Assembly: GCA_040285825.1 (NCBI GenBank)
Contig: JAUPSS010000005.1
Coordinates: forward strand, 558,001-622,000
Origin: Eukaryota sp. TZLM1-RC
Taxonomy: Eukaryota > Metamonada: BaSk clade
Reading direction: 5' to 3'
Length of the DNA: 64,000 nucleotides
Below the pieces are notes generated by a model. That model did not search any database and was not told where the DNA came from. It saw only the letters and a list, made by a program, of their open reading frames with translations. The position numbers and the translations under genes are program-made. This document shows positions 21,123-32,732 of this stretch, piece after piece (positions within the stretch are counted from its first letter, which is position 1; each line of letters starts with the position of its first letter).

Positions 21123-22790
21123 TCACTTCCTAATTCTAGTACTACGTCTAGGCCTCTTGCAAGGCGTAGAGCTATTGGAGGTACTCCTACGTTGACTAGA
21201 GGTACGTTTTCCAATTTTCTTGTTATTCCTACTGAACAACTTGTAAGCTTCTGAATGTTTAACTGAATGGAGAGGCTCTTCTGTTGTCTCACCGCCAAAC
21301 CATTGAACAGTACAGAAACTACCTGAGTCAGAATTATATTCTGAGAGGATTTTCTCTATGACATGTTTCTCAGCATCGCCTGCTGCGACTGCCTTAAGGA
21401 ATTCGATATCCTGAGGATTATCTGCGTTATAGATTTTACAATCTTTCTTGGCAGCCTTTAATTCACTGCCAGTGATAAGATTCTTTAATAATAAAGTAGA
21501 GTTGGAAGGATGGTCTATTACTAAAAAGGGCCCGTTCCAAGATCCATGTAATTTATTATTCTGTTTGGTTTTACGTAGGACATAGTCACCAATATTAAAT
21601 ACTATAGAGCGCGAATTAGTATTGTCTACTGAAATCGGAGTATTTGATAATTGATGACGCTCTGCTTCTTCCCTTTTTTCTTGCAGACGAGTATTTTTCA
21701 TTTTAATGTCGTCTAATAAAGGTATATTGGAATCAAATTTTGATAAGTTTCCTAATATGTTTGCAGGGTCCGATCTTGGACTAATCGAAGATCCGAACAT
21801 TAGTTCGTAAGGTGTAAAACCTGTCTTTCTGCTTTTAGTGGAATTTATTAATAGTTGGGATATGGGTACATAAGTAGACCAATTTCCATAATCATTAAAA
21901 TCTATTAATAATTTCCTCAAGCATTGTAGAACGTCTCTATGTTTCCGCTCTATGAGTCCATTACTTTCAGAGTAGTGGGGTAATGAGTTACTCATCTCAA
22001 TAGCTAATCTATTACACACTATCTTAAAAGTCTCATTGCAACTCGGGACCATTATCACTATGAATTAACATAGGTATGCCAAAAATTGCGCAAACGTTCC
22101 AAATCAAAGCGTCTGCGGTCTCTAAGGCATTGAGTTCCTTCAGAGGGACTAAAATTGAATATCCAGTAAAAGAATCTACAAATACTAATAAGTATTACCA
22201 TCACTATCAGTATTCAGAGGTCCAATTGTGTCAACATTTAGTCTGGCAAAAGGACGATCTGCCCAAAGGGAACCTGTGGAAGGTGTATTTGTTCTTTTAA
22301 CTGGTGCCGTTTTTTGACAAGTTGGGCATCTTTTGATGTGGTTTATGAGGTCCTTTCTCATATTAGGCCAGAAAAAGTCGCTTTTGGACAGTTTATGTAG
22401 ACTGTCGTTTTTGCTGGGGTGGCCTGATTGAACCAATCCATGAATTAATAATAGTGCCTGTTTTCTGAGGCTTTTTGGAATTAAAATTTTATTTTTGTTG
22501 TTTTTCCAAATTTGAGTATTTTCATCTAGAATTGCATTCTCAAATAGAAGGTCATTATTATTTTTGGCTATTTGTTGTTCAGATCTTATTTTAGAGAACC
22601 AGGAGGAAAAAATAGGTAAGTCCTGGTGACTACTTAGGGATGAAATTGATGGGATGTCTTCGAAGTCCGAATCAGAATCATCGTCTATAGGAGGTATCTC
22701 GTAATTCGAAAGTAAAGTATCTGGTATATTTATACTACATATAGAAGGAGTTTCCTCATTTTGATTTAAATCAATATTCCTCGATAGCAT
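21123..22790 (-). pseudogene. Integrase with C-terminal chromodomain (frameshifted)
   Basis: Three frames in series. 22790-22185 starts with the end of RNase H, then the HHCC zinc finger (HGLVQSGH, CPTCQK) and the first catalytic Asp in LNVDTIGPL. A shift near 22185 continues as VFVDSFTGYS to HSDNGPE (second Asp). Another shift near 22040 leads into 22058-21123 with ESNGLIERKH (catalytic Glu). The last 100 residues hold a chromodomain-like block (HVIEKILSEY, TVQWFGGETTEEPLHSV), which in chromoviruses directs integration to marked chromatin, then a basic tail ending STRIRK. Two frameshifts make it non-functional. Confidence 0.88.
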
Positions 22791-22875
22791 ATCTGCCCAG
22801 TGGTTATCTTCACCTGGTTCATGGACTATATCAAAGTCGAATTCAGATAGTATCGGCAGCCATCTCTTTACAATT

Positions 22876-24678
22876 CTATTTTTCTCTGGGGCTGTGGCCA
22901 GGAATGCAATATTTTTTGCGATCGGTGAAAATTGTTAGATGTCTAGTCAAAAGGTAGCTTTCTAAACAACTTTCAGTTAAAATCAGAAGAATTGCATATA
23001 ATTCTTTCTGTAAAGTGGACCATTTTCTTTGTGTTTCTGTAAGTAATCTACTATAGAACGACAAAGGTTTCACTTTTCTTTTATTCAGCGGGGTTCCTAC
23101 AGGGGAGTATGGTTCAATTTCTTGCCAAATAACGCCTCCAACTGCTACATCTGATGCGTCGGTACTTATTAGTACGCGCTTGCCCGGAGCTGGTAATTCA
23201 AGGGGCATGTGATTAATTATTAAATCTTTTATTTGTTTAAGATAATCGTCATGCTCGTTGGTCCATTTTATTACTCTAGGTTTTCCTTTAATTACCTCAT
23301 TAATTGGAGCTATTAATTCGGAAATACCTGGAAGCCAATCTCTTATATAATTGATGGACCCTACCAAAGAGTGAACTTCTTTCACTGATTTTGGTCTAGG
23401 GATTCTCATCAAGGCTTCGATTTTTTTCTTACTAATAAATCTGGTTTTATCCTGGAAGGTGCTTCCTAAAATATCAATAGGGTGTTTGGATGTTACGAAT
23501 TTACCTTTACGTAAACCTATATTTACACGTCTATTTCTGGCGCATTGGAGGACTCTTTGTATTCTATTATAGAATTCATCGAAAGTCGTTCCAACTATTA
23601 TAATATCATCAATATATATGAAAACGCCATCGATTTGGAATATTTCCATCATTACATTTTGAAATACTGCTGGGATGTTCTTTAATCCGAAGCAAGCTCT
23701 TTTAAACATAATTGACCTTCCAGGGATTGAGATTGATGTTTTCTCAATGTCCTTCTCAGCTACATTCATTTGCCAGAAAGCTTTTGGTAAATCAAGCGTG
23801 GCTATGTAGTCTGCTCTACTTAAAAACTCTAAAATATCACTAATCCTAGGTAGATTAGGCTCTACTGAAATCGTGTGGGCATTAACACCATCTTTACCGC
23901 TAAAGTCTCCAGTTAGCCTGGGTTTCTTGCCGTCAGGATATATAACTAAGACAATAGGAGAGCTGAATTTATAATTAGATTCAACTGCATAGCCCATTTC
24001 AATCAGTTCATCAAATATTTTGTTTGCTATTTCCATTTTGCTGGGATTTAATCGTCTAGCAGGTTTATGTACTATAGCATTCTCGTCTCTAAAGGGGATT
24101 GTTAGAGGTTTACAATCGATTCCTTTTCTGTTTGGAGTTTCACTAAAAACATCGCTGAAAATTCTTAGTAGACTCGTTAATTTTAATTTATTATTATCAT
24201 CATCTAATTTTATCTCACAACCAGATCTAGTTAACTGCTCCTCAAAATCAGAAGGACTCGGTGATTGGTTATCTAAGGTCCCAATCGAATGTTGAGCGAT
24301 TCTTGAGTCGAATTCAGATTCTGCATTTAACAAAGTGCGGTGTTCTTTGTCTAATCTAATGAAAAGACCATCATCCGTCTGAAGCCCAAGTGTTTTTAAC
24401 ATGTCTATCCCTATTAATAATTTGTTCGAACCCGGGATTATGGGAAGAGTATGTCTATAATGTACTTGGTGCGCAATGCTTCCTACGTTGAACGACAGAA
24501 AACCATTTGCACTCCCTAGCGATTTACTTGATACGTTATTGGCTGGTAAGAACTCAATTGTATCATCTCTATTAATTGACATATTGCATTTGTTAGCCAA
24601 ATCTTCTGTTATAACCGAACAAAATGCTGCCGAATCAATAGTTGCAATCATTTTTATATTATTTATTAAAATCTCCAA
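22876..24678 (-). pseudogene. Protease, reverse transcriptase and RNase H (pol)
   Basis: A 600-residue frame. An aspartic protease start (ATIDSAAFCSVI, DSA instead of the common DTG/DSG) is followed by the RT with PRLTGDFSGKDGVN, TLDLPKAFWQM, FGLKNIPAVFQN and the catalytic FIYIDDIIIV box, then RNase H (ISTDASDVAVGGVIWQE, KELYAILLIL, FTDRK). An extra base in the A run near 22920 breaks the frame; RNase H resumes in another frame with VHEPGEDNHWADMLSRN near 22790. Confidence 0.92.
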
Positions 24679-25286
24679 TCTTAGAAATGGAGAACGCTGG
24701 GATCTGTTGTGGTTCTCACTAACCGAAGAATTTATACCAAAAATACTATTGATATCAGAGCTGGGTTTGTGGAATTGTAGAGGATTTAGTAAGAATTGTT
24801 GAGCTGTTGGGGAGTTGTTAACTGGGTTTCCGAAATCGGCAATTGGTTGATTATGATTGATTGCGTTGATTTATTTCCGATTGGGAAAGTTTCCTGTATT
24901 TCTGACCCTGTTGCTGAAACGGTCAATCCGTCGGTGAGAGGTCATGCTCGAACTAGCTGACACGTTCTCAGAAGGGGATGATATTGATGATGTATCCTCT
25001 TGTGTATTTATGTAATAAATAGGTCTATACTGACCTCTACCTTTATGTCCTCTAAAATGGCCACCTCGGCTCCTACCTCTAAACCTAGAAACACGTCTAC
25101 CACGGCCACCTCAGCCTCTAACTACGCTGCCACTTCTCGCAAAAGTGTCTCCTAAAAAAAGTGTCTCCTGGTGGTCGAAATCAGGTCTAACAAAGTTGTA
25201 CCTGTTGAAGGGTCCCATAGATCTTCTCTTGTCCAATGGCTTGCCAGCTCCTTGGTAATGGCAAAATTATCTATACCCAAGAGAAA

Positions 25287-27493
25287 CTATTCTGCAATAA
25301 GGGCGGGTGAGAGGGTTATTAAACCGCTGCTTCCCCTAATTGATGCAGATATGGAGTGATCAACCATATAAGTGGTCATCCTCAGGACGTCTCCAAAATC
25401 TTCGACGAACCTACCAAATTCGTTGTCCGCATCTACTTTGTTGTGGATGTTTCTCCAATTTATACATGGTTTTGCTAGGGCAGAGCAAGCCTCGTGATAT
25501 GAGGTAAATTGTGTCCTGCGTAGCAGAAAAACCATTAGGTCAGCGTCTGAGAAGTCCGGTCTTAGAAGTCCTTGGCCTTGCCATCTAGAGATGAGATGGG
25601 GGTCGACCATGCTTGATAAGCCGGATGGACAAGTACTTATCATCATACTTCTGAATAAGTCATAATGATGGATAGGAGGTCCCAAACGTTTCGTCAGTTC
25701 TGGGTCGATCCTTAAGAGTGGCTGTTTCATGTCCCTGTCTATTTCTTCTCTGATGTGAGATGGGAGTGATGATAACAACTCAGGGGTAATCTGGGTCTTT
25801 CCTTCGCCAAATATTTGGGTTGCTATCAACATAGCACGAGACCAATCAGATTGACCAGGGGCTTGAAAGCTTCGATTGGCTATCTTGCGCCCGTATTTGT
25901 CCCATGTTTGGAATTTGAGGAGGAAGGAGACGAGAGACATCTTATTGAGAGGGTCCTTCTCAGATAGGTGAGGGGCTTTATATTCAGCTGACCTAGGCTG
26001 AGAGTCCACATGTCTCTGAAGACTACTTGCTATACTCATATCCAAAATATTTCTAGAAGCTTGGAGGTCTTCCAAACAGAGAGGCTCCTCAGAAGTAACT
26101 CTTCTACGAGGGGGTTGAGGAGGAAGTGTTTCATCTAAACTAGGTCCTCTCAACTCGACTTCGTCTTCTGATGCGCTAGTGAGCATGGGTTGGGAGGGAC
26201 TTGATGGTCCCTGAACCACTCTGGTAGGTCTGTTTGCTCGTTCTGTCACATCTACTGTTGGGATGTGATCAGGGAGTACGTCAATGGAACAGACTTGTAC
26301 CGGTTGCTCTTTTTCAGATATAATGGGGGCAATTATAGGAAGTTTAGGTCTCTGGTGGAGCTCTGTTGATTGATCACCCGTGACCAAGAACCTGAACTTC
26401 TTCTTCCTTGTCGTTGATTCCCCGAATTGCTGAATGAAGTTATTTGGGCGGCTCCTAAATGTGGATACGCTTGAACGTTCCGTAAGTATATTATTTAGGG
26501 CATCCGCGTCAAAGAAGTCACTGACGGGATCCAACTTACTTGGATTTGTGCTGTCTGCTTGTTCCATGTATTCTCTGAAACAAGTAGGAGCCCCATCCTC
26601 TACCTCTGAGTAGTTATGGATGATCGTATCAAAGTACGAGTCCATCCATGCCGGTAATTTGGTTTCCAGGATGTCGTCGGTATCGGCTGCTCCTTCGTTC
26701 AATGGCTAAGAACCTGATCCTTCTCCCGAACTGATCTAAATGAATGGCTTCCCAATCAGGCCTATCTTTGATAGGTTTTGCCAGAATCACATGGATCTCT
26801 CTATCCATACCGGTTATCCTAGGACGGCGTTCTGCCCCGCGTCCATAGGTCTCTCTACTCAAAGTATCCAACGCGTTAATGAGTTCTCTTCTCTCATTTT
26901 GAGGGAATTCGTAGACTCTATTAGGGTCCCCTTTATGGCCCAGAGTCTGGAATCCCACATTTCTACCAGATTTTGATATTTGCTTCCAAAGGGGAGGGAG
27001 CTGCTCGAACAGACAGTAATCTGTTGGTTCAAGGTGAGCTTCCGCGTCCTTCATTATCTGTTGGCGAAGCTCTTTTTCATCGTCGTCCATTTCTTCTAAA
27101 ACGGACTGGAGATCTTCGTAGTCCTTTAGGGCAGACGAAGTATCCGAGCTTAACCCAACATTTTCTTTAGGTGAGGAGGGGGGTGGTCCCGTTCCTGAAA
27201 CCTTATCTGGTTTGTTGGACATGGAAGAGGCGGGAGGTGGTTCCGTGCCTGGTTCCATTGTTTTTGATTTGGAAGAGGCGGGAGGTGGTTCCGTGCCTGG
27301 TTCCATATCTTTCTCATGAGGGGGGGAGGGGGGGGGCGGAGGGTGGTCTCGAGCCCGAGTCCTCTTCTTTATTTGACTCTTCAGTCCCTGCTGTTGTTGT
27401 ATATATGCTCAAAGCATCTCTGTCGTACTGTTGCATCTGTCTAATGTAAACAATTTGGCTGGAGTCAGTGTCCTGGCGAGGAGAGACTGACAT
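25287..27493 (-). pseudogene. Gag region with an internal +1 shift
   Basis: The frame starts at ATG 27493, runs through a Pro-rich repeat (MEPGTEPPPASS occurs twice) and a capsid-like helical region, and is open to 26629. The continuing gag frame is 26702-25287, offset by one base. Between 25287 and 24678 lies broken sequence encoding an RGRSRGGHFRGHKGRG-type basic stretch, a likely nucleocapsid without CCHC knuckles. A homopolymer of C/G near 27330 is read in frame. The shift is probably a mutation, although Ty elements do use programmed +1 shifts. Confidence 0.7.
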
Positions 27494-27576
27494 GATATCT
27501 GCTGAAGATATCCTCTGTTTGATAGCTGTGAGTTGTGTAAACGGTATACCTATAACCTAATACGGCCAATAATTAT

Positions 27577-27657
27577 TGTTGCCTTAGGCTGCAAAAGTGG
27601 TTGAGATAAAGATAATTTATTTTCTATTCATATTATAAAAGCCTTAGGGCGCCAACA
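27577..27657 (-). repeat. 5' LTR (81 bp)
   Basis: Identical to 20926-21006. Directly inside it, in element sense, comes ATAATTATTGGCCGTATTAG, where a tRNA primer site would be expected; I could not match it to a tRNA. Confidence 0.92.
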
Positions 27658-28189
27658 CAAATACGGAAAGCAAATATTTCAAACGGATACAATCAAATTC
27701 ATTTCAATAAATGTTTTTGATGACATCTGAATTGTTGCGAGCTTTAGGTGCTAAACTGAGGAAATAATGCGGTCAAATAAAAATTTGAAACTTACAATTT
27801 TGTTTCAAACAAAATCACATCATTGAACAAGAAATGTTTCCTGACAATTTTCTATGATTCAATGTTTATGTTCGTATCGAGTGACTGAACGCAAAATATT
27901 TGTGAATTTACTTGTCTGATTGGAAATTGAAAATTCCCTCATCAATGGGTAGTCAACACCAAAAAGAAATTAATATTGATGAACAAACACGAATGCAATT
28001 TCTGTAAAAAAATGAACCAATGCCATGACAAACAATACGTAGACTTATAAAAAATGTTCAAGAAATAAATAATATTATTTCTGTCAAGATGTTCGTCTCT
28101 TCAAGTGTTTTTTGTGATTGTTCTTGTGAATAAATTTTAAATCTATACTTTTTGAATTCGATTTATATTTGAATTAACTGATTTAATGT
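27658..28189. other. Spacer, no gene seen
   Basis: AT-rich flank of the LTR element, with no supported feature. Confidence 0.35.
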
Positions 28190-28510
28190 TTCAGTTGTTC
28201 CTCTAAAGAAACCTTAGGCCTGCAGATGTTCTCGAATTCAAAGGCAAAATAACACAGAGAAAGATGTTGTAAAGACCAATGCAGATAGAAATACAATTTG
28301 CAATTATTACTAACACCTCGCTCATAACAAAAGACTTTCAGTAGAATCAGGAATTCTTTTTGAATAAATTTAATGCTTAGCCCAAGAAGAAATAATGAAC
28401 AGATGTGATGATTCTTTATGGAGCTCGCAACTCCAATTGGCCTCAATGAATTGATCACCACCGTTTTATCGAATTAGAAAAGTTATGAGGCGAAAATTGA
28501 CATGATTCTT
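28190..28510 (+). mobile_element. Heavily decayed LINE family A fragment
   Basis: No open frame, but nucleotide words and broken codons follow the family A endonuclease end: NADRNT near 28280, RLSVES near 28340, then SLWSSQLQLASMN near 28410-28450 against FLWRSHIQFAIIN. Clearly older than the copies at 10458 and 37178. Confidence 0.6.
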
Positions 28511-28589
28511 TCATGGTATTTCTGAAATGAATCCAATAAGTTGATTTCAATCCCCTTGCGTCAACATCCTCAATCATACTCTTCATCCT

Positions 28590-29270
28590 ATGCAACATCG
28601 CTGGAACGTTTCAAGTAACACAGCGCATATACTGGAACGTCAGAAACCCAATCCTATCGTTTCTTCCATTAAATCTATAAGAGTTTTCTATTACCCCCAT
28701 TTATACGGAGCTGACTTTATCTGTTCTAAAGACATATGTGGACTATTTCTCAGCTTACAGTACCACGCTGCTTATTCTCAATACATTTTCCAACGAGTAA
28801 ACAATTTACCCCAATGCAAACATCGTTTTTTAATACTTTTATTAGACACCACTACCGAACACCTACCAGTAATCACAGAACTATCCCTCATTGGAAAACT
28901 CACTTTACTTGTCGCACATAACTACAGAGAAGCAGCTAAATGGGTTGAAGCCATCACTGTCATCAGCAGCGACAACACTGCTAACTCTTCTGACACCCTC
29001 ACCCTCTGCCAGGACGACCCAGCCGAGTTTTTACTTTCATGTGTGCCAAGATTGTCTAGGAAGAATGTGGTTAGTTTGTTTGAGAAGTTTGGTAATCTGA
29101 AGGGAATTGCGAAGGCTTCGGTCAGTGATATAGCTGGTTTGAGTGGGTTTGGAGATAAGAAAGCGAGGAAAATTCATGCATTGTTTAATCAACGATTTAT
29201 CAAAGGTAGGAAAAGGACAATAAGTGATTTTCTGAAACCATCAAATGAGGGAGTGATTGAGATTGATTGA
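28590..29270 (+). CDS. ERCC1: ERCC1/Rad10 DNA repair endonuclease subunit
   Basis: 226 residues from ATG 28590. The central domain starts with NPIVSSIKSIRVFYYP, then DICGLFLSLQYHAAYSQYI and LLLDTTTEHLPVITELSLIGKLTLLVAHNYREAAKWVE, the nuclease-like but inactive fold of ERCC1. The C-terminus carries tandem helix-hairpin-helix motifs (SRKNVVSLFEKFGNL and VSDIAGLSGFGDKKARKI) that bind XPF and DNA. With XPF it cuts 5' of lesions in nucleotide excision and interstrand crosslink repair. It is shorter than human ERCC1 (297) because the N-terminal extension is small. The last codons run into a GATTGATT repeat that also covers the stop. Confidence 0.92.
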   Translation: MQHRWNVSSNTAHILERQKPNPIVSSIKSIRVFYYPHLYGADFICSKDICGLFLSLQYHAAYSQYIFQRVNNLPQCKHRFLILLLDTTTEHLPVITELSLIGKLTLLVAHNYREAAKWVEAITVISSDNTANSSDTLTLCQDDPAEFLLSCVPRLSRKNVVSLFEKFGNLKGIAKASVSDIAGLSGFGDKKARKIHALFNQRFIKGRKRTISDFLKPSNEGVIEID

Positions 29271-29336
29271 TTGAGATTGATTGATTGATTGAGATTGATT
29301 GATGGAGGTTGATTGATTGAGGTTGATTGATTGAGG
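29254..29336. repeat. GATTGATT-type microsatellite
   Basis: About ten imperfect units of GATTGATTGA(GGTT) overlap the last codons and stop of ERCC1 and extend into its 3' flank. Length changes here could alter the protein end. Confidence 0.85.
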
Positions 29337-29339
29337 TTT

Positions 29340-30609
29340 TTTTGTGTAGATGTGATTACTATTATTTTTGACCTTTTTTTCACTTTTTTTTGTGATTTAT
29401 TTTTATTTAAATTAATTAAATATATACATCACGGGTTGACTCTCTTGGTTGTTGTTTGTCGTAAATAGGGTTAGTTAGGGTTAGTTTAATCTGTAATTCA
29501 TCCTTCATTACTCTTAATTTTTGGTTTTTCCCATTATTGTTGTTGTTTTTTCAATATTTTTTGATTTAATTGTTTCTTAACATTTGATTGAATATTTGAT
29601 TTGAAATTTCTAGTTACAGCAATTAGAGAAGGCCAACTACAGTTGAGCCAACGACAAAGAAGATTTCGCCTGTTGTTTTTGGTTGTATAGATCAAATTTT
29701 AATTTATGAACAACACAATCCTTTTAAAACTTTTTTAATTGACTATTCATTGTTTAAACAAGGATAAGAGACACTGTTTAAACTCATATGACTGTAATGT
29801 TTCTGCTTCTCCACCATAGAGGGTTTAATTCTTGGCTATTCAACAGTATATTTTCATATTTGCTTTGACTTGTTGTAAATTTAAATGAAATTTGAAATAT
29901 AATTTATTGAAATAAGATATTCAATTTTCTGTAGAGGACATACCATCACCTTGATGTTTTGCGAATCACCTTTTTGTTTCAGATGATAGGCGCCATTTTA
30001 ATATGTCAATTGACTAAATTGATGGAAATTACTCATTTCAGAAACCGAAGGGCTGACCATGATTTAAGTAACCTCTTCGTCATTTAACTCCTTAACCCCT
30101 CCGGGGTCGATGACCAAATTATGAAGAGTTTAGGTGAATTTGAATATAATATCTGAACCTCTGCTATTGTGTTTGGGTACAATAAGCAATTAGTTCAGGG
30201 AACAAAACAGTTTTCAGACCTTTTGACACGTTAATTTTGGAAGTATTGATTGGGTACAATGGCTCCAATGTATGTTGAATAATTGATTGAAAAATTCTTT
30301 TTTAACAGCAAGCAACACAAAATAACAGAAAATAATAAAATGCACTATCAACTTTGAATTTCCAAACGATGTTTTAAAAACTACAGTACCGTACCTTGTG
30401 ACACCAGCCAGTTTTTTATCTTAAATTGTAAGACATCTTAACAACTGGTGAAATGTTCATCTATAGAAGAAACGATTTTCTTTAATTATTTCTCAATTAA
30501 CTCAGTATTATAACCAGTTTTAAATTGATCTTTTCCATATTTTAGTGGCACTGCTGTTGATCCAACTTCAATCATGGTAGTTATTTCCACTTTTTTTATA
30601 TTTTATCGC
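29340..30609. other. AT-rich spacer
   Basis: No gene is supported. Around 29466-29485 the sequence has two GGGTTAGTT units, which is telomere-like but too short to call. The rest is non-coding. Confidence 0.35.
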
Positions 30610-31500
30610 CATTTATTCATTTAATAAGAAATATGAAAACATAAAATACACAATTAAAACTCCACATCCTCAAAACCTGCCTCCCCTACATCAAAGCAAC
30701 TAATTGCCAAAGATTCAGAAAATTTCCCAAAAGAAGAGAGTGGATCAGAAATTAGTTTTACCATTCCCTTAAAAATAGAAAATGCAATCCTGTTTTGCCA
30801 GTAAACACGATTGAAAATTCTTCCAGTTCTTTTCTTTACAACTACAACAAAATCCTCAAGGAAAGCCATAGCAGCCTTACCTAGAGATCCAAATAAAGAA
30901 AAAGCAAAGGGACAAAAACTATATTGGGCATGAATTTTCATTAACTGAGGAAATGGATTTCGCATATTTAGCAATATTTACATTTTTCACCAGCAAGAAG
31001 AGGATTATTTACATCAGAGTTTATGAAATGTTCGTTGGAAGAATAACAAGGGTCAATAGACATGGCGTCTAAAATAGTAAAACTATCATTTAGACCGGGA
31101 ACAACTAGATCACCTCTTGTCAGACCCATAGAAGCTCTGTTGTAGCGCGTAGTATCAATATTGGGGTCATCAAGAATTAATTTCGACAACAACGGCTCTA
31201 AAAAGGAATCTGATCGATATGATTTGCACATTACATAAATTTGGTCCCTGACAATATTATGCACTTTACTTCTCAATGTATTGAAATGCTTACAGTTCAG
31301 AAGATGACTAAACAAAAGAGGTTTACCACTTGTACATGTTAAATGATTTGGCAAATTGTTTGACCATAGAAAACAACGATAATGCATGTTTTCGTTGCAA
31401 TTCATGGCAATTCATGGTTTTTTTAACAAAAGTCCATAAACAGAGGGAATTTGAGTTACTAAAGCAGCAGCAGAGCTATCACTAATATCCTTTTAAAAAT
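30610..31500 (-). mobile_element. LINE family B fragment (zinc knuckle, endonuclease, 3' end)
   Basis: Minus-strand frames 31405-30968 and 30974-30654 encode FLWSNNLPNHLTCTSGKPLLFSHLLNC-type sequence (knuckle with one Cys changed to Ser), FNTLRSKVHNIVRDQIYVMCK, the nuclease core TRGDLVVPGLNDSFTILDAMSIDP and FCPFAFSLFGSLGKAAMAF. It matches 49480-50345, including the 3' end (ACACAATTAAA..CTCCACATCCTC). It is frameshifted near 30970 and has no RT domain. Confidence 0.82.
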
Positions 31501-31638
31501 TTTTAAATTTGTTTGGAATTTGGATATCAACTAAACATTATCTTTCTACTACCACAAATATTTTTTTGACAAAAGATGCTATCATTTTGGAGTGCGTGAG
31601 CCAACAAGAACTCATATTTATGGACACGAAAACACAAA

Positions 31639-32595
31639 CTAAACCTTCTCCTTCACAGTTACATCATTGAAATCAAATACAATGAACCAATACTTAACCC
31701 AGAAGAACAAAGCCAAGGAAATGAACACATGGAAGACAGCATGTAGTTGGAAAATGAAGAACCCACCAAAGAGACAAACGAACCAATCCAAAAACCATGC
31801 CAACACGCCAAAGAAGAAGTAAACTAATGGTAGCACAAGTTTTGGTAGGAGCTTTAAGGTCAATTTGCAGTAGACAAATATGAACAGTTCAATGACGATC
31901 AAAACCAAAAAGGCAAGAGAAAGGAAGAACCAGATAACTCTACACCATCTGGGAACAAGCAAGCCAATAAAGACAATAATGATTGCTCCATATATAAAAA
32001 ACCTTGTAAAAGCTACCCAAAAGTCAATATCTTTCTTCAATGCTCTCCACAGTCTGAGTATGGCAAAAAGGACCAACCAGAACACTAGCAAGAGGTTAGT
32101 AACTGCCTCCATTCGTTCACCGAGGAGTGTTAAGGAAGCATGATATAACCAGCCTGAGAACCCAACGAGAACGGTGATGAATGCTAGGATTAATATATGA
32201 AGACTGGATTTGTCCCCTTGAATCAGGACAGGGTAGTAGAACAACATGTAGATCGCAACAGCAACAAAGGACAAGCTGGACCAACTGTTGATGAACTGTC
32301 GAACAGGAGATTGATGATTATCCCCTTCACAAAAACAATAACGACCAAATGTTTTCTGTGTAAGACAACATGCGTCCATGGATAAATCGGGCCAACATAT
32401 GTTGGAGATTGCATAAATGAAGAAACAAATGGTCAAAAGGATGGCAATTGTCCAGAGAATTATTTTACGCCAGTAAGCGTACCTAATGTAAGAAGGAAAG
32501 AAATGAACAAACAGTTCTGAGCCACCATTTGACTGAAGAAGTTTGTTAACAGTGCAGCTGTTGGAGCGATCAAATGATTCGTAGTCAACGTTCAT
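31639..32595 (-). CDS. Ceramidase-family (CREST) multipass membrane protein
   Basis: 318 residues with about eight hydrophobic spans. After the first span comes YCFCEGDNHQSPVRQFINSW and SSLSFVAVAIYM, the CE..xx.RQP.NTWSNLAF signature of the alkaline ceramidase Pfam family. GWLYHASLTLLGERMEA supplies the His block, and FQLHAVFHVFISLALFF near the C-terminus supplies the two late His residues. CREST enzymes are zinc-dependent membrane hydrolases of amide or ester bonds in lipids. The usual Asp in HxxL...DE is replaced by GER, so activity is uncertain. It would lie in the ER, Golgi or plasma membrane. ATG 32595 is the first in frame. Confidence 0.75.
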   Translation of the reverse strand: MNVDYESFDRSNSCTVNKLLQSNGGSELFVHFFPSYIRYAYWRKIILWTIAILLTICFFIYAISNICWPDLSMDACCLTQKTFGRYCFCEGDNHQSPVRQFINSWSSLSFVAVAIYMLFYYPVLIQGDKSSLHILILAFITVLVGFSGWLYHASLTLLGERMEAVTNLLLVFWLVLFAILRLWRALKKDIDFWVAFTRFFIYGAIIIVFIGLLVPRWCRVIWFFLSLAFLVLIVIELFIFVYCKLTLKLLPKLVLPLVYFFFGVLAWFLDWFVCLFGGFFIFQLHAVFHVFISLALFFWVKYWFIVFDFNDVTVKEKV

Positions 32596-32732
32596 TGTGA
32601 GAGACAGAGGAGAACAACGTCCTTAAGCATTCATAAATGACACTGTACAGTCTACAGCAGGAAGATATCCTGTTAATTGGCTAATTACACAAATCTTCCA
32701 TTTCTCTATTCAGTTTCAGCGAAACTAATGAC

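Larger units (their letters stand above)
20926..27657 (-). mobile_element. Ty3/gypsy-type chromodomain LTR retrotransposon, defective
   Basis: A 6732-bp element on the minus strand bounded by two identical 81-bp LTRs. Order in element sense: LTR, gag, basic RGG region, protease, reverse transcriptase, RNase H, integrase, chromodomain, polypurine tract, LTR. RT before integrase places it in the Ty3/gypsy group, and the C-terminal chromodomain in the chromovirus type. CAAA flanks both ends (20922-20925 and 27658-27661; CAAAT if the LTR is counted from its G), a target duplication. Identical LTRs argue for a recent insertion, yet the coding region carries several frameshifts, so it probably arrived already damaged. 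Confidence 0.9.

Noticed and set aside
29466-29486. Telomere-like GGGTTAG repeats
   Set aside because: Only two units inside ordinary sequence; too little for a telomere scar.
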